Shown here one piece after another: positions 1 through 10,760 of a stretch of 64,000 nucleotides of DNA. The position numbers and the translations under genes are program-made. The notes beneath the pieces are model-generated. The model was not told the DNA's origin and made no database searches. It saw only the letters and a program-made list of their open reading frames with translations. This DNA is from Lineus longissimus. Its lineage: Eukaryota > Nemertea > Pilidiophora > Heteronemertea > Lineidae. Location of the stretch: the NCBI RefSeq assembly GCF_910592395.1, contig NC_088310.1, positions 10,671,501 through 10,735,500 of the forward strand, written 5' to 3'. Each line of letters starts with the position of its first letter. The first letter of the stretch is position 1.

Positions 1-228
1 AGCAATAGACAAAAATGGTTATCAAGACAAAATGAAGAGACACAAATTAGCGATTTAAAAATTACAAAGGGATTCTAAGGCTTGGGATGAACATCGGAAA
101 GAAACCATTGATTCCGTTAACCTTCAATTGAAAAGAGAAAATAAAGTGCAATTGATTTCCGAAATGTTGATGCTTCTTTTGTTCTCTACAACGAACTTCA
201 TCCAGAGAATAAAGTACAACTTCGTTAA
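1..228 (+). pseudogene. Decayed lysine/glutamate-rich ORF, unrecognised
   Basis: Frame 1 is open from the window edge to a TAA at 76-78. Coding-like sequence (charged, K/E/Q-rich, e.g. KAWDEHRKETIDSVN) then continues in frame 2, and frame 1 resumes to a TAA at 226-228 (ending ELHPENKVQLR). This reads as one charged, probably helical protein broken by at least two frameshifts and cut by the window edge. The final TAA abuts the ATG of the next small ORF, a spacing typical of compact viral or Polinton-like gene blocks, though no family could be recognised. It could also be chance open sequence in AT-rich DNA. Confidence 0.3.
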
Positions 229-342
229 ATGCCTGAATTAAAAGATTTTTACCAACCGAGTGAGGAAATGAAAAACTATGAATATCTTTTTATTGTCGGT
301 GGTGTGATCGGAGCAGGACTTTTAGTGAAATATCTGATGTGA
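229..342 (+). CDS. Small ORF, 37 aa, single membrane segment
   Basis: The ORF starts at the ATG directly after the previous stop codon (TAA then ATG). It encodes an acidic N-terminus (MPELKDFYQPSEEM) and one hydrophobic segment at about residues 19-37 (YLFIVGGVIGAGLLVKYLM). This would be a C-tail-anchored or single-pass membrane peptide. No family was recognised. The tight junction with the upstream ORF is the main reason to list it. Function is not inferred. Confidence 0.3.
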   Translation: MPELKDFYQPSEEMKNYEYLFIVGGVIGAGLLVKYLM

Positions 343-978
343 GGGAGGGGTGTTTTTTATTTTTCGATTTATTTTGATGTGCGTGGAACATGGAAATGTT
401 AGAAATGTTGGATATCGCTTGTAGTGACTTTGGGGATTGACTTTTTTGCGTGAGTAGTTGATTATAACCCTTTATTAGGTAGGTTTTTTAGAAAATTAGT
501 GTTTAGGAACTTTAGTGGTTTTTTTGGAGGGTGTAGAGTATATGTAATATGCCGCTCGGTGCCGAAATCAACAATTTTAGAGTTGGAAATGGGGTTCGGT
601 GGGCTTGGAAACTCAAAATTAAAAAAAAAAATTGGAGCAGCCGATTTTACTGTTTTTCGCTCGCTAGGGGTGTTTTTTCGGGGGTGTCACCCTGCATATT
701 ACATATACTGATACACAAGCCAGATTGAATATGTAGATGACTGAGCCAGAAATTTAGGAAATGTTTCACTCAGAAAGGCGCAGTTGAGGTGCTGTGTTCA
801 TGTAGAAGAGAACATCATATCGTGTAATCCGCATTTTCTCAAAAGGTCATGCAAAGGCTGGTGTTAAATATGCGAGGATGTTTCCTTTAGATCTTTATTG
901 GTCGGCAATTAAAATGATGCGAAATATGGTACATTTGAGAAGGGTATTCATTTTCACATGCATTGACATGTATGACAT
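343..978. other. No gene seen
   Basis: AT/GT-rich sequence with no splice-framed coding signal. A 70-codon open frame at 499-711 has low-complexity composition and no recognisable motif, so it was not called. The region lies downstream (minus sense) of the GPCR exon and could be its intron. Confidence 0.5.
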
Positions 979-984
979 ACTCAC

Positions 985-1295
985 TGCATAGCAAACTCGG
1001 AGGGAAGATGATCAGTTTCCCAGAATAACCAAACCATTCCCCAAGCTAGCTCAATGAGGACTGTCGAATCCGCCAAAGCGAGAGCCGTCATGTAATTACA
1101 GGTCGAAATTCGTCTGTTGTCCCTCTGCAGTGTTATGATAAAAGACATTCCGTTTCCGAAGAGACCAACCAACACAATAACGATCCAAGAGTATTTCGTC
1201 GCTATGAGGTAGACGATCTGGAGCACAAACAGCTCGTTTTCGACTTCGTCTCTAACTGCCTTAGAGGTAGCGGAGGCGACCGCCATCGTTTTCAA
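985..1295 (-). CDS. Class A (rhodopsin-like) GPCR, first coding exon, TM1-TM2
   Basis: The ATG is at 1293-1295. After an extracellular N-terminus of about 37 residues comes TM1 with the class A GN motif (VIVLVGLFGNGMSFIIT). ICL1 (RDNRRISTCNY) and TM2 with the conserved LALAD core follow. The frame ends at a good 5' splice site (GTGAGT, minus strand 984-979), so TM3-TM7 should lie to the left of the window. ICL1 and TM2 resemble invertebrate peptide-receptor-type GPCRs, but the ligand cannot be assigned. It may be a gene or a gene fragment, because downstream exons are outside the window. A separate TM3-TM4 exon lies at 33.3 kb on the other strand. Confidence 0.8.
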
Positions 1296-2344
1296 TGGTG
1301 CTGTTGGAACTGCAGTAAATTGCTGGTTACTTCGCGATCAATGAAGAAGTGTCAAGTTGATTGCGACTAAATCCCATAGAGAATCTGTGACGAGTAACGA
1401 TATTTAGCAATGTCGTCTATTCCTGAACCTCAGCCGACTCTATGTGGCGACCTCCTGTCATTAATATTGGTCACAGGGTCGTTTTAAATGAAACCCGCTC
1501 GTAGGCTTATTATAAACCGCGAGATGCGGAATGCGAAATCGCGAGATGCCAACCTCGGTGAGAGTACTATGCTTCACAGGATGTATTGCAAATATGGAAC
1601 CTGAAAAGGCGAACATTTATGAGACCGTGGCTGTAGTAGGGAGCTATCCTTGTTTTGATTGACCCATTGAAATAGACTCCGCTGTGCGATGTGTGGAATT
1701 TAACCTAATTTATAGCCTAGTTTCGATAGTCAGACTATCCCGTGCTATTTTTAGGGATGACCAGACATTCACCATGCCCTGTGTTATCGGTCAATCGCGT
1801 GTATGGTGACTTGTGCCACCAGGCGTAACGGGGAAATAATCTTGATACATACTGCATACTGAACCTCGTGGTATCATATTATACTCACAGTGTATCTTGA
1901 TAAGTTGCAAAAACCTTTCTGGTTAAGATGAACATGCAGTTGCATGTAGCCTTAGTATTGTCTTCGGCCCTACTATCATTGAATTGAGAAGTGGACAGCA
2001 GCATCAAAAATGGTGATTGTAATTGTCCAGGGAAGTAGAAAATCCTCATCTCGCGATTTCTCATCACACCGTGTATAATAAACCCGACTCGTATGTAGAA
2101 GTTGTTGTTTTAAGCTTTTTATGTAAGATGATATACAGGCAACCATTGTAACTTGACACAAGCTGTTACCCGCTAGCGCCTTAGAAGCTAATAGCACTGC
2201 CAATCATGATGGTTATCCCGAAAAAATACGTTGACATTTGAAACTTGTCGTCGTAATCGAAGTAATTTTATCCTCATCACTAATTTATTATAATAACTGA
2301 GATAATTATAATAGCTGGCATTATATCTGTGGTTCAGGCATGTT
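1296..2344. other. No gene seen; upstream flank of the GPCR exon
   Basis: Mixed-composition sequence. The short minus-strand frames at 1885-2203 have no motif or consistent splice signals. It may hold the promoter of the GPCR exon, but no clear TATA/Inr pair was found. Confidence 0.5.
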
Positions 2345-2589
2345 GAAATGTACGGTGGCTCCTAAGTGCCAGAACAAATATTCAGCCACAAAATTAAAAA
2401 GAGATGCTGAAAATAAAATAACATAGGTCGAAAAATATTTTCATACAATCGAAATATTTTTATCGAAAAAAAATTACACAAAGTAGCAAAAGTAAACAAA
2501 ATCCGCACGTAAAATATATCCTAGCCCACTGAAACAAAATTAGGGCACACACAAGTAATCTACAGCAAACAAATACATAAAGTAGAACA

Positions 2590-2960
2590 CGAAACAAAAT
2601 AAGAGCACGCACGCACGAAATTAACTCACAACGAAACAAAATAAGAGCATGCACGCACGAAATTAACTCACAACGGAAGTCAATGCTACACGGAATTAAC
2701 TCACAACGAAACAAAATAAGAGCATGAACGCACGAAATTAACTCACAACGGAAGTCAATGCTACACGAAATTAACTCACAACGAAACACAATTTGAGCAC
2801 GCACGCACGAAATTAACTCACAACGGAAGTCAATGCTACACGAAATTAACTCACAACGAAACACAATTTGAGCACGCACGCACGAAATTAACTCACAACG
2901 GAAGTCAAGGCTACACGAAATTAACCCACAACGGAAGTCAAGCACAGAACGGAAGTAGAA
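2590..2960 (-). repeat. 75-bp tandem repeat array, left arm of foldback element
   Basis: On the minus strand a 42-bp half-unit (translating as FRCELISCVRAQIV) alternates with a 33-bp half-unit (FRCELISCSID), giving a 75-bp period. This left array has about two more 75-bp units than the right array at 3570-3750. The array stays open because the period is a multiple of three, which explains the 217-codon ORF here. It is not considered a gene. Confidence 0.85.
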
Positions 2961-3569
2961 CTCGAAAACGGATATGCGCGTGGGACATGCGCAGTTCGGT
3001 TGTAACGTCAGGGGCCGTATATGTGAGGGAACAATCTTGACACTAGAGGCGCTGATGTCGTACCCAACGCACTTTAATGCAATTTCAACGAGCAAGAAAT
3101 TTTGTTTATACACATATTTTGACGAAAGTTCGTAGACATCTGAGACAAATCAACGCACAAGTACTCTATACTGTGCTTTTCTGCATCAATAAAGAAACTG
3201 TAGCCTACTATTCGTATCAACCAAATCAATCCATGACTCATCCTTATATAACATTACATGGACAGGAAGTATCAGGGTTGGGGTGGATTTAATTAAATAT
3301 AAACAGCCGCAAGCAGTATGCGTGGGTTTGTTGATACAGATTAGTCACCCTCAAAAAAGGAACCCTCGAAGCCCTTTGTTGGCTGATCTTCAGCTCTGAT
3401 TTCGACCCATTCCGACGGCCTGTATAAACTGTAATTAAAGTTTTGTTTCGCCAGACATAGGTCACTGGTCTTTCCCGCAGTGGTGCTGACAAAGAAGCCA
3501 TGATAGATCACATGACGAGAACCCAACTGCGCATATCCCATGCGCATATCCGTTTTTGGGTTCTACTTC

Positions 3570-3750
3570 CGTTCTGTGTTTGACTTCCGTTGTGAGTTAA
3601 TTTCGTGCGTGCGTGCTCAAATTGTGTTTCGTTTTGAGTTAATTTCGTGTAGCATTGACTTCCGTTGTGAGTTAATTTCGTGCGTGCATGCTCTTATTTT
3701 GTTTCGTTGTGAGTTAATTTCGTGCGTGCGTGCTCTTATTTTGTTTCGTG
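3570..3750 (+). repeat. 75-bp tandem repeat array, right arm of foldback element
   Basis: The same repeat unit as the left arm in inverted orientation, with fewer copies (about one and a half alternating pairs plus variant half-units). The copy-number difference explains the unequal arm lengths. Confidence 0.85.
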
Positions 3751-4174
3751 TTCTACTTTATGTATTTGTTTGCCGTAGATTACTTGTGTGTGCCCTAATT
3801 TTGTTTCAGTGGGCTAGGATATATTTTACGTGCGGATTTTGTTTACTTTTGCTACTTTGTGTAATTTTTTTTCGATAAAAATATTTCGATTGTACGAAAA
3901 TATTTTTCGACCTATGTTATTTTATTTTCAGCATCTCTTTTTAATTTTGTGGCTAAATATTTGTTCTGGCACTTAGGAGCCACCGTAGAAATGGACTAGT
4001 ACGTGTATCAAACAACAGGAATAAAACTATGTTTTATACATAACATTTTATTTCACTTCTGCATTTACATGTTCACTGCGTTAGTGTTGCTTTGGTTGGA
4101 TAGGTACAACTGCCGCCTAATAAGAGGGCAGCCCCGTATTTTCCATAACATGCCATCTATGGTAAGCAGTTATG

Positions 4175-4557
4175 GCAAGCGGAGTGTCCAGTTATTCAAA
4201 CAACCTATATAACCTTCAATAAACTTTGTTTTATGGCTGATAAACTGAGTTTATTTGAAAGAAATATAGCTTTTTTTAAAACAACCTGTATTTTCTCCTA
4301 ATAAACGAGGTTGTTTTTAATAAAACCTAGTCTATGAAAGTCATGTTTCGGAATGAAACCAGGTTTTATGCCCTAAAATATAAGTTTTTCACCCATCGGC
4401 AATAAACTTTGGCTGTTTTGGAAAAAAATATTGTTTTTTAGCAATAACTGGACAAATGACGGATAAACTTATATTTTAGGGTAAAAAAAACTAGTTTTAT
4501 TGAAAAAAAGTTAGTTATTTTGCAAATAAATCTGGTTTTATTTTAAAAATATAGTTT
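4175..4557. mobile_element. AT-rich palindromic MITE, truncated copy
   Basis: It begins GCAAGCGGAGTGTCCAGTTA and runs through AT-rich sequence with internal 'ataactggaca' and 'ttatggctgat' modules. The same family is complete at 25563-26137, where the mirrored end is present. Here the right end is missing, replaced at 4558 by the GAAT-repeat 3' tail of the CR1-like element. Confidence 0.65.
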
Positions 4558-6687
4558 AATGAATGAATGAATGAAATTATCCTTTGTATAGCGCCTTTCC
4601 TACTGAATACAATGTTCAAAAGCGCTTACACTCCAAAATGCTCGCGGAAGAGGAAAGTTTTTCAAGTTATTTTGGAAGGTGATGGAGTCAGTTTCTTTCC
4701 TCAGGTCATGGCCTAGTGAGTTCCACATTCGAGGGGCATACACTGAGAATGCCCTTGCCCCGAATGTTACCAGCCGGAATGGACGCTCGATAAGAAGATG
4801 CTGTGCCTCAGAACGGAGTGATCGGGCGGTAGTGTGCGGACAAATAAGTTCGTTGATGTAGAGAGGCGCCAGGCCGTTCACAGCCTTGAATGTGAACACC
4901 ATCAATTTAAACCCAATCCGTTTCCGAACTGGCAACCAGTGTAGTTGCATCAGGATCGGGTTAATATGTTCCCATGGTTTGGTCGAGGTGACCGTACGCG
5001 CAGCACGGTTCTGGATAAGTTGCAATCTATCCAGTGACGATTCGGCAATTCCCGCAAGGGTACTATTGCAATAGTCGAGTCTGGTTAGAACCAGGGCTTG
5101 GGTTAGTAGTTTTGTTGCATCCTTTGTGAGCTGCTTTCTCACGATCCCAATGTTGCGGAGGTGGAAGGAGGCTGAACTAACAACACTCCTGACGTGAGCA
5201 TCCATAGACAAGGCAGTGTCGAATAGAACGCCAATATTTCGTATTGGCACCTTTGACAGTTTAATGACGTTTCCAGCGACATTAATGGACTGTGAGTCCA
5301 ATTTCTGAAGCGACTGACGCGTACCAAACAATGATGCTTCTGTCTTGTCAGGGTTTCCCTTAAGGAAATTGTCGTGGAACTACTCATGGATTGCAGTCAA
5401 CCTTTCCTCTAGCACAGAACACTGACTTTGGATATTAACCACATCTCGGACCCGTCCAGATAGATACGATCGAAACCATTCCAATGCTGTTCCTTGAATT
5501 CCAAGAAGATCACGCATCCTGGCGAGTAAGATTTCATGGTCGACCGTGTCAAAGGCCGCGCTGAGATCCACCAAGACTAGTATGGCGGCACCATGATCGT
5601 CGACCATAGAACGAATGTCGTTCTGTATGCGAAGTAGAGCGGTCTCGGTGCTGTGACCCACCTTGTACGCAGATTGAAAGACGTCATGGAGGTTATGAGA
5701 TCATATAAGCATTGATGCGCGCAGCAACAACCCTTTCCAAGACCTTGGAGATGAACGAGAGGTTGCTCACTGGTCTGTAATTCTTAACGACCTCGGGGTC
5801 GAGACTTGTCTTCTTGATCAAGGTTGTCACCAATGCTTGCTTCATTATGTTTGGCACTGTTCCTTCCTCCATTGATCTGTTCACAATCAACTTGATAATC
5901 GGTAATATGGCCGCAATGGACGATTTGAGTAACCAAGTGGGTATGGGGTCAAGTTTGCTGGACTTCGTTGGTGAGCGGGTGATGACCTTCATCAGTTCCA
6001 CATCGTTGACAGGCTGGAGCATATCCATAGAACCCTGCAATGCAGTAGCCGTTTGTATTGGGTGCTCCTCTCTAACACGTTTGTCAGAGAGACCATCACG
6101 AATCTTTTTCACCTTATCATCGAAGAATTCGGCAAACCTATCCGCCAGATCTTCGGCATTATCATGTTTTGGAAACTTTGTTTCTTTGTCCTTGAGTAAG
6201 ATGTCGTTGAATACTCGTTGCAGCGCCTTGCCATCGGATCCGGCCTCGAGTATCTTGTCATTAAATTACTTTGCCTTCGTCTGACGGAGAAGCTCATTGT
6301 AGCGAGTCTTGACTTTACGGAACATGTCCATATGTACCACTCAGCAGATCGCTTTGCTAATTTGGCATGATACAGATCACTAGTATACCATGGGTGTGAC
6401 GGTCTGATTGTGACTGCCCTTTTCTTCTCTGGGGCATGTCTGTCCAACACTGTTCGAAGAGAGCTATTATACTGCTCGCAAACGGTCGACAGTGGGAGAT
6501 CATTCGGTAAGGTCTCTAGAGCAGAAGCAATATCATGTTCAACGGCCACAGAATCAACTGTACTAAGTTTCCTAGTGTAAACGCTCGCACGCAATGGTAA
6601 TGGTTTAAGGTGAGAGTGTTTTCCTACAAAAACGTGGTGATCTGAAATCATGTCGCACTGTTTCAAATCCTTGATCATCTCACACTT
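4558..6687 (-). pseudogene. CR1/L2-like non-LTR retroelement, RT half and 3' end
   Basis: Read on the minus strand: the end of the endonuclease region (ISDHHVFV near 6650), a connecting region to about 6110, RT motifs (NYRPVSNLSFISKVLERVVA near 5740; LVDLSAAFDTVDH near 5560), then a C-terminal domain (LDYCNSTLAGIAESSLDRLQ; LHWLPVRKRIGFK) ending at 4600. The 3' tail is the typical 'aggcgctata' sequence plus a GAAT/ATTC microsatellite. The coding sequence is broken by frameshifts near 6110 and 5670. An internal deletion near 5380-5330 removes the segment with the catalytic YADD box, so the element is dead. Its 5' endonuclease half appears to lie at 20985-21550, separated by the nested gypsy element. 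Confidence 0.85.
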
Positions 6688-6786
6688 CATAGGCCTATAC
6701 AGAAATACTCTGGACTGGCCAGAGACTAAACATATTATATAAATATAACACCCAAGGTAAAGATAACAACTTTACTACGGATTACA
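6688..6786 (-). repeat. Putative 3' LTR of composite gypsy
   Basis: 99 bp. On the minus strand it starts TGTAATCCGTAG directly after a polypurine tract (6787-6800). It is nearly identical to 20856-20984 except for three fewer copies of a 10-bp 'cagaaatata' unit. Confidence 0.55.
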
Positions 6787-7386
6787 CATTCCCCCTCGCG
6801 AGAAAATGGCTCCTGACATTTCCCTTAAAGACCGACAGAATAAGAACATACAAAGAATAAAATTAAACATTCATACAGCAACTCTCATCCACACACAACC
6901 AACAGTCATACGACAATACGATCCAACGACAATACAAGACCTCCGAAGAGAAGATCTCCCAATAGATACCACAGTTGACGTATAAACTACACATCAGCAT
7001 CCCGTATCCCTGAAAATACTCGAAGAACGTATAGACTGAGCTGCTGAGGAATGAAACATAGATATAGCGTCACAGAATTAATAATTCTGCGGGAATTTTC
7101 CCCATAATGTTGACAATCTATTTACAAGACTAGATACACGAACTATATATATTGGTACAATGTGAAATGACCAAATTGCATTCCACTAATGATTAGACTT
7201 TCGAACAAAGACCAACACTGTCAATATAATATTTATAGATTATTCATACATGACATATAGAGGAGACTCACGGATGGCCGTCCCTTCTTTCTTCCTTCTT
7301 TCAGGCACCTATAACAAAAGACTTGTCCTGAAAAGAAAATACTCCTTGTCGACCGACACTTTCGACTTTCCAGGCCGGATAATTCC
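6787..7386. other. Likely 3' untranslated region of composite gypsy
   Basis: No coding motif seen. By position it lies between pol (ending at 9052) and the 3' LTR once the Kolobok-like insertion at 7391-8779 is removed. Confidence 0.4.
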
Positions 7387-7691
7387 TTAAAGGCCATATA
7401 TCTAGGTTTTTTGCCATTTTCTGCTGTAAGACGATTTCAAAAGTGTACCTAACACTTTATACAATACAGAAAACCAAATGCAATTAGCTCCATCCATTTT
7501 GAAGATATAGCCAATTATGTGTTTGACAACTTGATTACCTAATCAGGCTAGCAACTGGCTTGTTAGAGCCAGGCGGCGGGTTCAGCAAAAGTTGAGATGT
7601 AGATCAGGTTATCTGTACATGTCATGCAATCATAAAAGCAGGAGGGCCTTAATTAATCATGCACACCTGGAAGTAATGTGTTTCATTCACT

Positions 7692-7997
7692 ATGGTGTAT
7701 TGTGTGGCTCCGAATTGTGTCAAGGCTAGCACAAAGAACAATCGAATGACGGATGGGACCCATTTTCATGAATTTCCAAAGCCAGTTGAACGAGAGAGGA
7801 GGAAGCTGTGGATTCGGAAGTGCAAACGTTTGGAGTGTTGGAAGCCTGGGCCTTCGGCCAAACTTTGCAGTGATCACTTTATCGATACGGATTATCACAT
7901 GAAGCCGGATATCTGCATCCAGCTGAATATTAAATGCCACTTGTTAAAAACAGCTGTTCCAACCATGTCAATTGCATTTAATGCCCGAGGCTACTGA
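7692..7997 (+). CDS. THAP-type C2CH zinc-finger protein (transposon-encoded)
   Basis: 101 aa opening directly with a THAP domain: C-x4-C (CVAPNC, residues 4-9), HFHEFPKP, a W in the first helix region (RKLWIRKC), and C-x2-H (KLCSDHFIDTDY, residues about 58-69). The AVPTM motif near residues 88-92 matches the conserved AVPT(I/L)F end of THAP domains. THAP domains bind DNA and occur in P-element and Kolobok transposases and in host regulators. The frame stops soon after the domain, so this is either a first exon or a truncated transposase. Its position inside TTAA-flanked inverted repeats favours a transposase N-terminus. Confidence 0.8.
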   Translation: MVYCVAPNCVKASTKNNRMTDGTHFHEFPKPVERERRKLWIRKCKRLECWKPGPSAKLCSDHFIDTDYHMKPDICIQLNIKCHLLKTAVPTMSIAFNARGY

Positions 7998-8391
7998 GGT
8001 CGGTTGTTATACATAATGTGTAGGCCCTATTGGGGCCTGTGATACCGCATAGTGTCTTCTTGTGTTCCAGCCATAGCAAGGTGACAGCGACACAGGTCAG
8101 TGTCAGTGACAGCCACTGTCAATGACAGATTATTGTCATCTGACATCTAGGCCTATCTAACGTTGCAAGGCATTATATCGTCACGTCAAGATGATTGTGC
8201 ATAATACCGTCACTTTTCAATAGTAGTTCAGCGTCATGACATAACTGGCGATACAACACAGACGAGGCGAAACAATATTGTGCAACATTAGTATGTTCAA
8301 AAATCATACATGTTATGCATCTGCAACCATCTATCAATGTCTTCTTTGCTATATCGGCAGGTCTGCCATGCAAATTGATTAACCACAAATT

Positions 8392-8544
8392 CTAATCACT
8401 TTCGTCCGAATGATCACTCTCATTATGATCTAGTGATATTAATGGCTCGAACATGTACGGCTCAACGTTTAAATATCCTTCTGTATCGACCAAAACATCC
8501 TCAAATTCACTGCTCTCACTCTCTGAACTGTATGCGGAAGCCAT
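8392..8544 (-). CDS. Short acidic ORF in Kolobok-like element
   Basis: 50 codons starting MASAYSSESESSEFEDV and ending HNESDHSDESD before a TAG. It is Ser/Asp/Glu-rich with a central PYMFEPL motif. Similar acidic starts with a (Q/E)PYxFEP motif occur in invertebrate P2X7-C-terminus-like proteins that are common as gene and transposon fragments; this likeness is from memory. It converges on the THAP frame within the same element and is probably the first exon of a second element-encoded protein. Confidence 0.45.
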   Translation of the reverse strand: MASAYSSESESSEFEDVLVDTEGYLNVEPYMFEPLISLDHNESDHSDESD

Positions 8545-8783
8545 CTTGCTTTGTTCTGACTGGCCTGATCTACGTCATCAAAAAATCCCTAGCGGCCACA
8601 TGTGGAACTAATCTAAAGTTGTGTGTGGTGGGAAATTCAAATAGTTTAAAATTGAAAATTGAAATAACTAAATAATGACTTTATTATTAGAATTTTTTTA
8701 ATGTCTGGGATCTTGTTTTTTTAACCCTCAACATATTTCATGAGTATCTAGCATGTTTTCAAACCTTGATATATGGCCTTTAA

Positions 8784-9051
8784 ACAACTATAATCATGAT
8801 ACTCAATCCATTATATTGGAATTATATTATATTAATGTGCTACTCGGACAGAGCAGAAATAACGAGCAATACATGTATACGAAACGGAATAACATAATGC
8901 TCATGTATAAGACACGTTAGGAGATGATATATACATTTAAAGCGATTGGTTTAGCGTCAGACCAAGGACGCATAACCCATATTTCACCTAAAGGCAACGT
9001 ATAGCAAAAGATAACACTAAGACAAAACCCAATGCTGAACAATTCAACTGT
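8784..9051. other. Downstream of gypsy pol, no gene
   Basis: No coding motif. It lies between the pol stop at 9052 (minus) and the TTAA of the nested Kolobok-like element. Confidence 0.4.
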
Positions 9052-10760
9052 TTAATCTTTCATCAGTAACAACAATTTGTCCATAACAACAGGATTGTTT
9101 GAAACTTGTGGTTCATCTAACAAGGTTATACAATAATCGACTTTGGATCTCCATGGTTCTAAACGTGTTGGCTGCTGCAAGTATAGCACATAATCTTTTA
9201 AATAAGCAGGCTGCCGCCTCTCCCTCACCGGTCTGGCATGAATGGGGTCGTCGGGAGGAATAGAGTCATCATTGGACGAAACAAAAGTACTTCCTTCTTA
9301 TGGCACCTCGGCTACCGGTTCCAATGACGTCTCCAGACTTGCACCACTGAGAGCAGTCGCAAACGATGTAAATGACCTAGATATTGAGCTTGTTTCTGAA
9401 GAAGACAAGGACGAAAAGGATGAAGAATGGGAAGATACATTTTGTTCATTATCTTCATTGCCAAGTGAAATTGAAACCGGATCCTCTGATACACCCTGAG
9501 AATACCACGTCACCCTGCGCAGGTGCAGGCTGAACTGGTTGAACACCAACAGCTGGCTCAGAGGCATTCTCTTTCACCCACGGTGTGACAACCACCTCAA
9601 CCAGGTTTACGTCATCCTCATCAACGTCTTGAACGTCAACTACTGGTAAGGTTTTCCTTCTAGGAAGGCGAGGCTTTGGAATTGGTTTTTGCCTAGCTGC
9701 TGGCTCATCTCTGACCTCCCCCACTGGCAACAACAGGTTCCGGTGGAGAACACGTACAGTACCGCCTGTGGTTGGCTGTACAGTAAATATGGGAACATCT
9801 AAGTTTGGTTGACCTAGAACCGTATATATTTCAGAGGACCATTTGTCAGCAAGCTTCTGCCGGCCCCGCAAATGTACATTACGGACCAACACTGCATCAC
9901 CAACTTCCAACAAAGCCGCTTTTGCCTTCAAGTCATATTGACGCTTGCTTTTGTTCGAGGCTGCACCTTGCCTCTTCAAGGCAGCCTCGAACGCATAGTC
10001 TAAGCGTTCTTTTAGCGACTTAACGTACGAGCCATAGGATTCTTCAGTATTGGTTTCACCCAAACCGAAAGAAACATCTACCGGGAGTCTTGGCTCACGC
10101 CCAAACATCAAAAAGTGGGGACTAAAACCAGTCGAATCATGTTTTGTACAATAATACGCATGGGTCAATGACGACAAATATTGCGTCAATCGCCCTTTTT
10201 TATCAACGGAGAGAGTGCCCAACATAGACAACAAAGTCCTGTTAAATCGTTCACAAAGCCCGTTTCCCTGTGGATGGTAAGGAGTAGTACGGGATTTCTT
10301 CATCCCCCCCCCCCCCCAAGGCACATAATTCCTTGATGACAGCTGACTCAAAATTTCGTCCCTGGTCACTATGAATCCTACCAGGAAACCCAAAATGTGC
10401 AATGAAATTGTCATATAATGCTTTCGCAGTAGTACGAGCAGTTTGATTACGAGTGGCTATAGCCATAGAATATTTAGTAAAATGATCAGTAATAACCAGA
10501 ATATTCTCACAACCTCTGGAAGGTTCAACAGTGAGATAATCCATACAGACTAGTTCAAGTGGCTGTGAAGTAGATATGCTTACCAATGAGGTTTTACCAG
10601 AAATAGGAGTTTTTCTCCGGATACATCTCCCACAAGACTTGATATATTGTTCTATGCAATCAATATATCCAGGCCAGAAAAATCGACTGCGAACAGGATC
10701 AACCAATCTCTCCTGTCCCAAATGTCCCATGTCATCATGAAGCTGCTTCAAAACACAATC
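9052..10760 (-). pseudogene. Gypsy integrase and pol C-terminus (composite gypsy)
   Basis: Minus strand. It starts with the H2C2 zinc-binding region (HDDMGHLGQERL ... CGRCIRRK) and continues into the catalytic core with D in VCMDYLTVEPS, D in RIHSDQGRNF, and E in GLCERFNRT. Between the second D and the E the frame shifts at a 14-base C/G run (10304-10317). After a GPY/F-like and charged tail, a second frameshift near 9500 leads to an acidic tail. The pol-terminal motif (RPVRERRQPAYLKDYV) follows, with the stop at 9052. The catalytic triad is present but the gene is not translatable as it stands. Confidence 0.88.

Larger units (their letters stand above)
2351..3987. mobile_element. Foldback-type DNA transposon with long inverted arms and 6-bp TSD
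   Basis: The outer ends match in inverted orientation, starting TACGGTGGCTCCTAAGTGCC at 2351 and ending with its complement at 3987. The arms are about 650 bp (2351-3001) and about 470 bp (3519-3987). Directly flanking both ends is GAAATG (2345-2350 and 3988-3993), a 6-bp target site duplication. The arms hold subterminal arrays built on a 75-bp unit. The middle (3002-3518) has only short frames. The superfamily is unassigned: a 6-bp duplication is unusual (reported for Dada, for instance), and no transposase is present, so this is non-autonomous. Confidence 0.9.
7391..8779. mobile_element. Kolobok-like DNA transposon, TTAA target duplication
   Basis: The ends are inverted repeats: AGGCCATATATCTAGGTTTT at 7391 and, read inward from 8779, AGGCCATATATCAAGGTTT. 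Both are flanked by TTAA (7387-7390 and 8780-8783). The element is 1,389 bp. It holds a THAP-domain frame on plus (7692-7997) and a short acidic frame on minus (8392-8544), converging. TTAA duplications and THAP domains are known from the Kolobok superfamily; piggyBac also uses TTAA but lacks THAP. It looks like a deletion derivative that kept the 5' exons of two genes at opposite ends. Confidence 0.75.

Noticed and set aside
499-711. 70-codon plus-strand ORF
   Set aside because: Low-complexity G/F-rich sequence without motif or regulatory context.
2460-3113. 217-codon minus-strand ORF with repeated FRCELISC motif
   Set aside because: It is the translation of the foldback arm's tandem repeat (period 75 bp, a multiple of three). 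The same repeat reads open on the opposite strand in the other arm.
5814-6284. 156-codon plus-strand ORF
   Set aside because: Antisense shadow of the CR1-like RT coding sequence, whose motifs are on the minus strand.
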